From Xenorhabdus hominickii (lineage in GTDB: Bacteria > Pseudomonadota > Gammaproteobacteria > Enterobacterales > Enterobacteriaceae), in NCBI RefSeq assembly GCF_002632725.1, contig NZ_NJAI01000002.1:537790-572985 (forward strand): a DNA stretch of 35,196 nucleotides, written 5' to 3'. Below, piece after piece: positions 28,934 to 35,120 of this stretch; position 1 is the first letter of the stretch; each line of letters starts with the position of its first letter. The translations under genes and the position numbers were made by a program. The notes beneath the pieces were generated by a model. That model had not been told where the DNA came from. It searched no databases and saw only the letters and a list, made by a program, of their open reading frames with translations.

Positions 28934-29083
28934 TATACCCAATGAATTTCTAGTTTCTGCACTTATGTTTTGAAAACGAATGTTTTGAGAACGAATCCCT
29001 GGGAGCATAGCTAACTCTATGTTTATGTGATCGAGATGAGTGAGCGTAGCCAACAACGCTGTAACTTGAAAGATGAAGGGTAT
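28934..29083. repeat. ERIC element with an internal insertion
   Basis: The ends TATACCCAATGAATTTCTAGTTTC and its imperfect complement GTAACTTGAAAGATGAAGGGTATA bound about 150 bases. The core text CGAATCCCTGGGAGCATAGCTAACT and GAGTGAGCGTAGCCAAC is classical ERIC. It is longer than the standard ~127 bp, with extra bases after the left arm (TTTTGAAAACGAATGTTTTGAGAACGAAT looks duplicated). Confidence 0.85.
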
Positions 29084-29122
29084 ACTATACATCGCAGCTC
29101 AACTCAACTAAGGAGAACAACG

Positions 29123-29896
29123 ATGTATAAAATTGATTATAGCTCCTATCGTTCAACAAAAAGTTTTAATAGGCGTTCTCGCTTTTTAGTTATGCACTAC
29201 ACAGCCTTAAACTTTGAAAAATCCATTCAAGCATTGACCGGAGATCTCGTCAGTGCTCATTACTTAGTCCCAAACCCTAATGATCCAACTTATAAAGAAG
29301 CTGGATTTGATAAAATTCATATTTTTAATCTGGTGGAGGAATTAGAAAGAGCTTGGCATGCCGGAGTCAGTAGCTGGGCAGGGCGCGAAAATTTAAATGA
29401 TACATCGATTGGTATTGAGATTGTGAATGAAGCAAGTGATGATTGTGGTGTTTTAACTTTTCCGCCTTATCATCCTGACCAAATTGAAGCGATTAAAGAA
29501 TTAACTATTAATATCTTACAACGTTATCCAGATATTACTCCGATTCATGTTTTGGGGCATTCAGATATTGCTTGGAAAAGAAAAACAGATCCAGGCCCAC
29601 AATTTCCGTGGAAAGAATTATATGATACAGGAGTTGGGGCATGGTATGACGAAGAGACTAAGCAAAAATATATTGAACAATTTGATCATCATTTGCCTGA
29701 TATTTGCGAAATTTTGGCAAAATTCAAACGCTATGGCTATGATATTTCAGAAACAGAAGAAGAAGAGAATTATCGGTCTTTAATCAAGGCATTCCAAATG
29801 CACTTTCGCCCATTATATTACGATGGGATCGCAGATATAGAAACTATTGCTATTTTATATGCTTTAGTTGAAAAGTACTTTGATAAGAAATCCTAA
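29123..29896 (+). CDS. AmiD-like N-acetylmuramoyl-L-alanine amidase without a signal peptide
   Basis: A 257-residue zinc amidase of the Amidase_2/PGRP fold that cuts the bond between MurNAc and the stem peptide. It follows E. coli AmiD over its whole mature length: zinc His in VMHYTAL (His25), SAHYLVP, WHAGVS, the catalytic Glu in SIGIEIVN, GHSDIAWKRKTDPG with the second zinc His, Lys and Asp, and the C-terminal repeat domain with MHFRPLYYDG. ATG 29123 has AAGGAG 8 bases upstream. E. coli AmiD is an outer-membrane lipoprotein; here there is no signal sequence or lipobox, and the upstream frame only enters the ERIC. It may act on cytoplasmic muropeptides or be exported by another route. Confidence 0.88.
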   Translation: MYKIDYSSYRSTKSFNRRSRFLVMHYTALNFEKSIQALTGDLVSAHYLVPNPNDPTYKEAGFDKIHIFNLVEELERAWHAGVSSWAGRENLNDTSIGIEIVNEASDDCGVLTFPPYHPDQIEAIKELTINILQRYPDITPIHVLGHSDIAWKRKTDPGPQFPWKELYDTGVGAWYDEETKQKYIEQFDHHLPDICEILAKFKRYGYDISETEEEENYRSLIKAFQMHFRPLYYDGIADIETIAILYALVEKYFDKKS

Positions 29897-29908
29897 TCGC
29901 TTATAAAG

Positions 29909-29975
29909 TATCTCCAATCGATTCGGGTTGTGGTTTTCCTGGCTATGCCGTAACTTGAAAGATGAAATGAGTATA
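29909..29975. repeat. Short ERIC derivative
   Basis: A 67-base remnant keeps only the two ERIC ends: TATCTCCAATCGATTCGGGTTG on the left and CCGTAACTTGAAAGATGA...GAGTATA on the right, with the core deleted. It sits between the amidase and the GST gene, about 30 bases before the latter's ribosome site. Confidence 0.65.
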
Positions 29976-30018
29976 TTAAAGACAGTTTAATTTTTCACTA
30001 TTAAAGGGGAATAATCTA

Positions 30019-30600
30019 GTGATAACTGTTTGGGGGAGAAAAACCTCATCTAATGTTCAGGCGTTGATGTGGTGTATTGGCGAGTTGGGGCTTCCTTTTG
30101 CTCGTTATGATATTGGGCATAAATATGGTGGTAATGACACTCCAGAATTCTTGTCAATGAACCCTAATGGAACCGTGCTGGTTATAAAAGATGGTGATAG
30201 TGCTTCCATTTGGGAGACAGGAGCTATATTACGTTATCTTGCTAATCGATATGCTACCTTGCCTTTTTGGCCGGAAGAGCTTGAAGCCCGGACAAATATA
30301 GATAAATGGGCTGAATGGTCGAAAATAAATATTGCACTTAATTTTACTGCACCTATATTTTGGCAAGTGGTTCGCACTGCGCAACAACATCAAAATCAGG
30401 CTGAAATAGCCAAAGCAATCGACAAGTTAAGTCACATGCTAGATATTGCAGAATCACAGCTTCAGGAGCATGATTTTATTGCCAGTGATCATTTTACACT
30501 TGCGGATATACAATTTGGTCATACACTTTATCGATACTTTGATATCAAAATCAATCGTCCACGACATCCAGCGCTTATACGTTATTTTATCTTATTTTAA
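30019..30600 (+). CDS. Glutathione S-transferase family protein, C-terminus shifted
   Basis: 193 residues with the thioredoxin-like N-terminal domain (ITVWGRKTSSNVQALMWCIGEL, then MNPNGTVLVIKDG and IWETGAILRYLANRY) and the helical C-terminal domain (FTLADIQFGHTLYRYF). A GTG start follows AAGGGG at 8 bases. The reading ends abruptly at RYFILF. Just before the stop TTATTTT occurs twice, 3 bases apart (30582-30588 and 30592-30598); removing one 10-base unit restores RYFNYLKKLKNRILFLESIFQ to 30655, a normal GST ending of about 208 residues. The glutathione-binding fold is intact, so a slightly shortened enzyme may still work. The substrate is unknown. Confidence 0.82.
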   Translation: MITVWGRKTSSNVQALMWCIGELGLPFARYDIGHKYGGNDTPEFLSMNPNGTVLVIKDGDSASIWETGAILRYLANRYATLPFWPEELEARTNIDKWAEWSKINIALNFTAPIFWQVVRTAQQHQNQAEIAKAIDKLSHMLDIAESQLQEHDFIASDHFTLADIQFGHTLYRYFDIKINRPRHPALIRYFILF

Positions 30601-30655
30601 TTATTTGAAAAAATTAAAAAATAGAATCCTTTTTTTGGAGAGCATATTCCAATAA

Positions 30656-31150
30656 AGATAAAAATTCCTAATGTCAAGGGTGCTTATATCTTGTCTCTTG
30701 AAAATTGAGTCAAACAACCAAACCAAGAAGTACCATAGGAAGGCATAGTCTTATTGATATGATTGAAAGGGAAAAAATATAATTTAGTAGCATGCCTAAA
30801 TGTAGTATAACTGAATGATAAATTTTAAACATCTATTTGACTCCTGATTAATGTAATGCTCTATTTTAAATGTAAATAAATCAAGCATGACAAATGCTAA
30901 CTTGATTTATTATTCCAGGTGATTCAGGTTTGTCATTGATACAAATAAGTTATTAATATCAGTGGGTTTGTAATGTTAAATTAAAATTTTCATTATTGTT
31001 TAACTGATATTTATCTTAAAATATAAAGCTGTGGTTTGTTTTTTTAATTATTTGATAGATATGTATTTTTTTAGTTTTAATAAATGTGAATTTAATTATT
31101 AATTAATGGATGGGGAGTTATTTAATTTATTGAATTTAAAAGTAATTTTT
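30656..31150. other. Long AT-rich intergenic region, no gene seen
   Basis: About 500 bases of very AT-rich sequence between the GST gene and the promoter of the Ail/OmpX remnant. The minus-strand frame that enters it from 31343 lies over the remnant and has no ribosome site. Confidence 0.5.
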
Positions 31151-31175
31151 TTGACAGGTATAAAATTATTATTTT
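31151..31175 (+). promoter_or_regulatory. Candidate promoter of the Ail/OmpX remnant
   Basis: TTGACA at 31151-31156 is followed by T/A-rich hexamers at the -10 position (TTTATA at 17 bases, or TATATT at 19). It lies about 100 bases upstream of the remnant's ATG. Confidence 0.4.
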
Positions 31176-31202
31176 TATATTAGGTTGGATTATTAATGCG
31201 TT

Positions 31203-31247
31203 CCTTGTGTATTTCCCGGGGTTTTTCTTCAGGGTAAATACATAAGG
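31203..31247 (+). promoter_or_regulatory. Long hairpin in the leader of the Ail/OmpX remnant
   Basis: CCTTGTGTATTT (31203-31214) pairs with AAATACATAAGG (31236-31247) with a single G/T wobble, and CCC/GGG extends it inward. It would fold in the 5' untranslated RNA 25 bases before the ATG, as a stability element or a regulatory site. Confidence 0.5.
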
Positions 31248-31271
31248 TATAAATAATAGAGATATTAATAT

Positions 31272-31868
31272 ATGAAAAATATTATTGAGTGCCGCTATTT
31301 CTGCGGTATTATCTATAACTACGTTTAATGCTATCGCCAGCAATAGTGGTAAAAGTACTATTTCTTTAGGATATGTGGAGGGTGATGTATCAGTAGATAA
31401 AAATGATAAAAAATATGTTGATAACGCTTATGTTGGTGAGGCTGTAGGCACTAATTTTCCTGGGGGAGTTTAAAATTTCGCCAGGAAATTGATGAGGATT
31501 TTAGAATTATTGTCTTATTAACCTATAATTATTCTAGATATACACATAAACATAGTTATTATGACTGGGTATCAGAAATGAAATGGAAAAATATATCCCT
31601 GATGGCTGGTCCGGTCTATCGATTGAATGACTACATCAGTGTATATGGGCTGATTGGTGCAACAAAGAATAAGCTGGATAGATATTATAATACGAAAAAA
31701 TACGTAACTTTAAATGATGCTTCACTATCTTATGGCAGGATTACAATTTAATTTAACGCCAAGTATTACTATTGATACTTCATATGAATATACAAAATTA
31801 AAATATAAAAATATTTATAATAATGTTAAGGCTGATATTGGAACTTGGGTACTGGTTATCGTTTCTAA
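31272..31868 (+). pseudogene. Decayed Ail/OmpX-family outer-membrane protein gene
   Basis: Joining frames gives a full Ail/OmpX/Lom-type barrel: signal MKILLSAAISAVLSITTFNAIA, then STISLGYVEGDV, KFRQEIDEDFRIIVLLTYNYS, SLMAGPVYRLNDYISVYGLIGA, LSYG-GLQFNLTPSITIDTSYEY, and VKADIGTWV-GYRF ending at TAA 31866-31868. At least four frame breaks are needed: in the A5 run at 31275-31279, near 31465-31475 (stop at 31471), at about 31736 (stop at 31749) and at about 31850. Such a number cannot be sequencing noise alone. Proteins of this family usually mediate adhesion and serum or immune resistance; this copy should give no product. Confidence 0.85.
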
Positions 31869-31974
31869 GTTGTTTTTTATCATTTAAGTTATTTACCTTT
31901 ATTTAACTCCTCGTTTTTTAGTTAACTTAATTATTAACGATTATTTTTTGAAATTATTATTTTTGCCTGAACTT

Positions 31975-32004
31975 TTTCTTAATATGATGGAGTTCGGGCT
32001 TTTT
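31975..32004 (+). terminator. Terminator of the Ail/OmpX remnant
   Basis: GCCTGAACT (31975-31983 region) pairs with AGTTCGGGC (31991-31999) with one wobble, followed by TTTTT. It lies about 105 bases after the remnant's stop and still looks functional. Confidence 0.65.
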
Positions 32005-32054
32005 ATTGTTGATAAAGGTAAAAAATCATTTATATTAAATTTTATGTAGGCGAT

Positions 32055-32083
32055 AAAAAAGCCAGCCCTTTTTTTGAGCTGAC
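32055..32083 (-). terminator. Intrinsic terminator of the small-peptide unit
   Basis: On the minus strand GTCAGCTC pairs with GGGCTGGC over 8 positions (two G/T wobbles) around a 7-A loop, followed directly by TTTTTT. It is 24 bases downstream of the 24-residue ORF. Confidence 0.8.
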
Positions 32084-32106
32084 TCATCGCTATTCAGTCA
32101 TAACGC

Positions 32107-32181
32107 TTACATAAAGCGAGTTGCTGATAATCGAATAACAACGCAATGTACATTTGAGAGGAAAGATTTTACAGATTTCAT
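32107..32181 (-). CDS. Candidate 24-residue small protein
   Basis: A minus-strand ORF encodes MKSVKSFLSNVHCVVIRLSATRFM, which I do not recognise. It is too short for codon statistics, but its setting is complete: AAGGA lies 6 bases before the ATG, a sigma70 promoter lies upstream (TTGACT, 16 bases, TAAAAT), and a strong intrinsic terminator follows 24 bases after the stop, giving a predicted transcript of about 180 bases. The peptide is basic with a hydrophobic middle (NVHCVVIRLSA), compatible with a membrane-active or leader peptide, though the hydrophobic stretch is short for a membrane span. The transcript could instead be a non-coding RNA or a dual-function RNA. It is divergent from the lysozyme gene. 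Confidence 0.5.
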   Translation of the reverse strand: MKSVKSFLSNVHCVVIRLSATRFM

Positions 32182-32238
32182 GATGATTCCTTTGAGGGTT
32201 ATAAATTGTGATTTACTTCACGAAAATCTAAATTATGC

Positions 32239-32255
32239 AGAGCATTTTATGCTCT
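32239..32255. promoter_or_regulatory. Inverted repeat over the -10 of the small-peptide promoter
   Basis: AGAGCAT-TTT-ATGCTCT is a perfect 7-bp inverted repeat that covers the -10 (32244-32249 on the minus strand). The position suits an operator; the binding protein is unknown. Confidence 0.4.
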
Positions 32256-32271
32256 AATAAAAAAGAGTCAA
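32244..32271 (-). promoter_or_regulatory. Promoter of the small-peptide unit
   Basis: On the minus strand TTGACT (32266-32271) and TAAAAT (32244-32249) are 16 bases apart. The predicted start is near 32237, leaving a leader of about 55 bases before the ATG at 32181. Confidence 0.6.
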
Positions 32272-32491
32272 GATATTTATTAAATAATTTTTTAAAATTT
32301 AAAAAAAAATTGAAAATAATTTTATTATATTGAAATTTAAGTAAATTTTATGGAATCGTGTCTTAGTGGTGTTCTAACAATTCATGCTCTAAAAAGACTT
32401 CATTGGTTTTTTATTTGACTATAATTCAAATTACAGGCTGTTTTTTGAACATTTTTGGCAAATGCTTAGTTCAGTTAACGGAGATGAATGG

Positions 32492-32926
32492 ATGGAAATC
32501 AGTGAAACAGGTATTAATAAGCTCAAAAGCTATGAAAGTTTGAGATTGAAAGCATATCCTGATCCTGCCACTGGAGCTGAGCCGTGGACAATAGGATACG
32601 GTCATATAAGGGGGGTGAAGCCTGGTCAAGTGATTACTGTACAGCAGGCAGAAACATTCCTGCTTCAAGATCTCATCCCGATTTATGATGCCATTCAACA
32701 ATTAGTTAAAGTACCTCTAAAACAAAGGCAGTTTGATGCCTTGTGTTCGTTTATTTTCAATCTAGGAATAAATAATTTTGCCCATTCAACCTTATTGCAG
32801 AAGTTGAATGCAGGTGATTATCAAGGTGCGGCAGGAGAGTTTTTGAAATGGGATCGTGCAGATGGATTAGAGTTATCGGGCTTGCGTATGCGAAGAGAAT
32901 CAGAGCAGAAAATGTTTTTATCATAA
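32492..32926 (+). CDS. Phage-type lysozyme (GH24 muramidase)
   Basis: A 144-residue T4/P21-type muramidase that cleaves MurNAc-GlcNAc bonds. The catalytic Glu15 lies in LKSYESLRLKAYPD with Asp24 eight residues on, then WTIGYGH with Thr33; a few extra residues (DPATGAEP) separate Asp and Thr compared with T4 lysozyme. FNLGINNFAHSTLLQKLNAGDY and the Arg-rich LSGLRMRRESEQ end are typical. ATG 32492 has CGGAGA about 8 bases upstream; ATG 32462 has none. There is no signal or SAR sequence, and no holin or spanin gene is adjacent, so release of the enzyme needs another factor. It is probably a phage remnant or a recruited lysis gene. Confidence 0.9.
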   Translation: MEISETGINKLKSYESLRLKAYPDPATGAEPWTIGYGHIRGVKPGQVITVQQAETFLLQDLIPIYDAIQQLVKVPLKQRQFDALCSFIFNLGINNFAHSTLLQKLNAGDYQGAAGEFLKWDRADGLELSGLRMRRESEQKMFLS

Positions 32927-32991
32927 GTAGACTTGAACATGATGCATGTAATGCAACCCAATGAATTCACTAGTAAATGGAGTATATATTC

Positions 32992-33029
32992 TTCAATTTG
33001 CAGCACTGCCAACAAAGCTGCAAATTGAA
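32992..33029. repeat. ERIC-derived perfect hairpin between convergent genes
   Basis: TTCAATTTGCAGC (32992-33004) is fully complementary to 33017-33029 with the ERIC-like CTGCCAACAA in the loop. The text just upstream (ACCCAATGAATTCACTAG) resembles an ERIC left end. It lies between the lysozyme and VOC 3' ends and may block read-through from both sides. Confidence 0.6.
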
Positions 33030-33038
33030 AGTAACTCA

Positions 33039-33434
33039 CTAAATTATTGATGCGTTATTTTGCAGCACAACACGATAACCATCAATATCTTCGAATGTTT
33101 TCCCATTTTTATCCCAATAAGGATTGTAAGAAGAAACGAGAATAAAACCGGCTTCTTGCATTTTTTTTATCTGTTCCTGCCATTCAAATTTATCTTCGAT
33201 ATAAAATACTAATAAATTATCTTGTGTCGGAGCTTTTCCAACATGTGTATTGTGATGATGAGTAAACTCTAGATGCCAAGAATGATTGGGATGCCCCAGC
33301 ATAATGCCATCAAAATTCTCGTGATTTTTGAACTCTCCTAGTATCGTGAAATTTAGGCCTTTACAATACATATTTGTGATAATAGTAAGATTATCTGTGG
33401 GTCTGGCAATTCTAAGACTAGTTGAGCTTATCAT
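33039..33434 (-). CDS. VOC-superfamily (glyoxalase/bleomycin-resistance fold) protein
   Basis: 131 residues with the paired beta-alpha-beta-beta-beta modules of vicinal-oxygen-chelate proteins: MISSTSLRIARPTDN at the start, GIMLGHPNHSWHLEFTHH in the middle (likely metal ligand region), and NPYWDKNGKTFEDIDGYRVVLQ at the end, the usual closing motif with Asp-Gly-Tyr. It is similar to YycE-like single-domain members. The substrate cannot be told; resistance and dioxygenase members share this fold. It is transcribed towards the lysozyme gene, downstream of the AA10 gene on the same strand with a 145-base gap. Confidence 0.8.
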   Translation of the reverse strand: MISSTSLRIARPTDNLTIITNMYCKGLNFTILGEFKNHENFDGIMLGHPNHSWHLEFTHHHNTHVGKAPTQDNLLVFYIEDKFEWQEQIKKMQEAGFILVSSYNPYWDKNGKTFEDIDGYRVVLQNNASII

Positions 33435-33502
33435 ATTGTTTTTTCAATTGTAGGGTTTAATCAGAAAAGAAATTTTATCTGAAAATATTTTGATTTTATT
33501 GG

Positions 33503-33535
33503 GAAGAAGTGCTAGAGAATAACCCACACTTCTTC
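33503..33535 (-). terminator. Hairpin downstream of the AA10 gene
   Basis: GAAGAAGTG (33503-33511) and CACTTCTTC (33527-33535) are fully complementary. It lies 44 bases past the AA10 stop on the minus strand but lacks a following T-run, so termination is only suggested. Confidence 0.4.
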
Positions 33536-33578
33536 ACTGTTACTATTTTCTTTTAAAAGATCACTCTAATCGAAAAAA

Positions 33579-34172
33579 TTATTTAATATCAGCATCTACT
33601 ACTTGATAGAAGGCATTATTTGTATCTGCAATTGTCCACACTCCGAGAATAACATGATATCCGGAGCGTTCTGGGACATCACAGGTCAGAGTAACATTTT
33701 TAGTTGGTATCTTGCCATTATCCAAACGTTCACAGAAGGGGGTTAAATCAAACTGTGCACGAGTGAGTGGTTTATTCGGGTCCCAGTCCGGTTTAGTGAT
33801 AAAGAATTGCCATGAAGTGGTACTATGTTGGGCTGTTAATGTCCATTTAAAATCATTAGAGCCTTTATTGATGCTGATATGATGCCAGCGGTCGGCACTT
33901 TGCTCATTTAATTGATTGAACTGATCAACACCTCCACTCGCAATTTTACCGTCGGGAGGCCCTCCTTCTGGGAAGCCTTTAGGCCCTTCGATGGATTGTG
34001 GTTCGTACATGATAAGCCCGCAGTTTTTGTTGATTTTTTTAGTACATAAAAGCGCTCTGCTGGGAGGGGACTCGATATACCCATGGCGAGAGTTTGGTTC
34101 AGCAGTACTAGATAGTGGAATCGTACCAAAAGCTGTCAATCCCACCAAAAGTAATGACTTTTTAATGTTCAT
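33579..34172 (-). CDS. AA10-family chitin-binding protein / lytic polysaccharide monooxygenase
   Basis: 197 residues, close to Serratia CBP21 over the whole length: HGYIESPPSRALLC, CGLIMYEPQSIEG, DRWHHISI, WTLTAQHSTTSW with the second copper His (116), TKPDWDPNKPLTRAQFDLTPFC, and HVILGVWTIADTNNAFYQVVD with the axial Phe. LPMOs of this family oxidatively cut chitin with a copper held by the mature N-terminal His and the second His. Residues 1-24 form a signal peptide whose best cleavage is after SSTA, five residues before His30. The mature protein would then begin EPNSRHGY, unlike active LPMOs. It could be trimmed further or act only by binding chitin. Confidence 0.92.
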   Translation of the reverse strand: MNIKKSLLLVGLTAFGTIPLSSTAEPNSRHGYIESPPSRALLCTKKINKNCGLIMYEPQSIEGPKGFPEGGPPDGKIASGGVDQFNQLNEQSADRWHHISINKGSNDFKWTLTAQHSTTSWQFFITKPDWDPNKPLTRAQFDLTPFCERLDNGKIPTKNVTLTCDVPERSGYHVILGVWTIADTNNAFYQVVDADIK

Positions 34173-34443
34173 GATGAATTTCCTATTTTTTCCGTGCTTG
34201 ACTGTAAAATAAGTGGCATTAATTTTTTTTATAATATTAATTAAGCTTGTGGTATTTAATTGATTTTTTGTAAAAATACACAGGGATATTTATAACAAAA
34301 TTAGTTCATTATAAATGCTTAATTTATGATATAGGTATGTCAGAACGATATTATCAAAGAAGGAGGTGGACTCTGTTTTTATAAATAATGAACGTGGTAG
34401 GGTAATTCCTGTTTTTTAGAGGGTATATTGGTTTTTTGATAAC
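34173..34443. other. AA10 upstream region, no gene seen
   Basis: Very AT-rich sequence that must hold the promoter of the minus-strand AA10 gene. No ORF and no clear -35/-10 pair was singled out. Confidence 0.45.
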
Positions 34444-34475
34444 ACAAAAATACCCTCCCGATATATTGGGAGGGG
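34444..34475 (-). terminator. Orphan minus-strand terminator
   Basis: CCCTCCC (34453-34459) and GGGAGGG (34468-34474) form a GC-only 7-bp stem. On the minus strand the hairpin is followed by TATTTTTGTG. No minus-strand gene lies upstream of it in the window, so it may be left from a lost gene or serve an unseen RNA. Confidence 0.6.
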
Positions 34476-34672
34476 AAGAGCGAAATAAGAAGCAAATGAG
34501 GGTGTACTAAACAAGTAGGACATCTCAGTACACTTAAATAAGGTAGACCTTAATGGCATAATATGCAATAAACAAATCTTAAACAAAAACTGAGGGAAGG
34601 ACGTTTTTAGATTAGTAGGTTGGACGAATGATCTATTTGATAAAGTAATAACTTATTAATTTAACTAAAGTT

Positions 34673-34900
34673 ATGACAAGAATTAACGTTATCTTATCGA
34701 GTGAATTGTGTGATCAGCATTTACTCGCAGAACATAGAGAATTGACTAGAATCCCCAATGATATAAGCTCATGTTACCCGTTCTCAGACAATAGTTACCC
34801 TCTGATTAATGGCTGGCATGGCATGTATCAGCACCAAACTTTAAATATACAACTCGCTGAATTGCGCACTCGACAAACAGACATATTTTATAATACGTAA
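34673..34900 (+). CDS. N-terminal half of a T4 DenV-like pyrimidine-dimer DNA glycosylase
   Basis: 75 residues that align without gaps with the start of T4 endonuclease V: MTRINVILSSELCDQHLLAEHRELTR. The catalytic and DNA-binding residues keep even their T4 numbers: Thr2 (nucleophile amine after Met removal), Arg3, Arg22, Glu23, Arg26. Later LAELRTRQTDI matches the T4 LEFLRKRQIEL helix. T4 DenV has 138 residues; here a TAA ends the frame after about 75, and I could not follow the second half convincingly in any frame. No good ribosome site precedes the ATG. It is likely a truncated phage-derived gene. Confidence 0.65.
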   Translation: MTRINVILSSELCDQHLLAEHRELTRIPNDISSCYPFSDNSYPLINGWHGMYQHQTLNIQLAELRTRQTDIFYNT

Positions 34901-34903
34901 CCA

Positions 34904-35120
34904 TATTTTAATGCGTATTAATTCTGTTAATGGTTATTCAATTGAGATAAACATCCGACCTAAGTAAGATTAACTGGAAATTTAGCGGTAGTATGAGATT
35001 ACTTTTATTAATTAGTAAGTTATGTCTGAAGTTAATAAGCCAAAGAATTGTATGTTGTCTTTTGATCTTAAAGTGGGGGGGTGGGGGTAATAATATTGGT
35101 CATGTATTAAATAGTTAGTT
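34904..35120. other. AT-rich region with a G7-T-G5 tract, no gene seen
   Basis: The sequence holds no credible ORF. A striking run of seven G, a T and five G occurs at 35075-35087, shortly before the IS1-type element. It may contain the remains of the 3' half of the DenV-like gene, but no frame supports this clearly. Confidence 0.4.

Noticed and set aside
29027..29122. Upstream extension of the amidase
   Set aside because: The added residues are translated ERIC sequence and contain no signal peptide, while ATG 29123 has a good AAGGAG.
31122..31343. 73-residue minus-strand ORF
   Set aside because: It overlaps the signal-peptide region and leader of the Ail/OmpX remnant and lacks a ribosome site.
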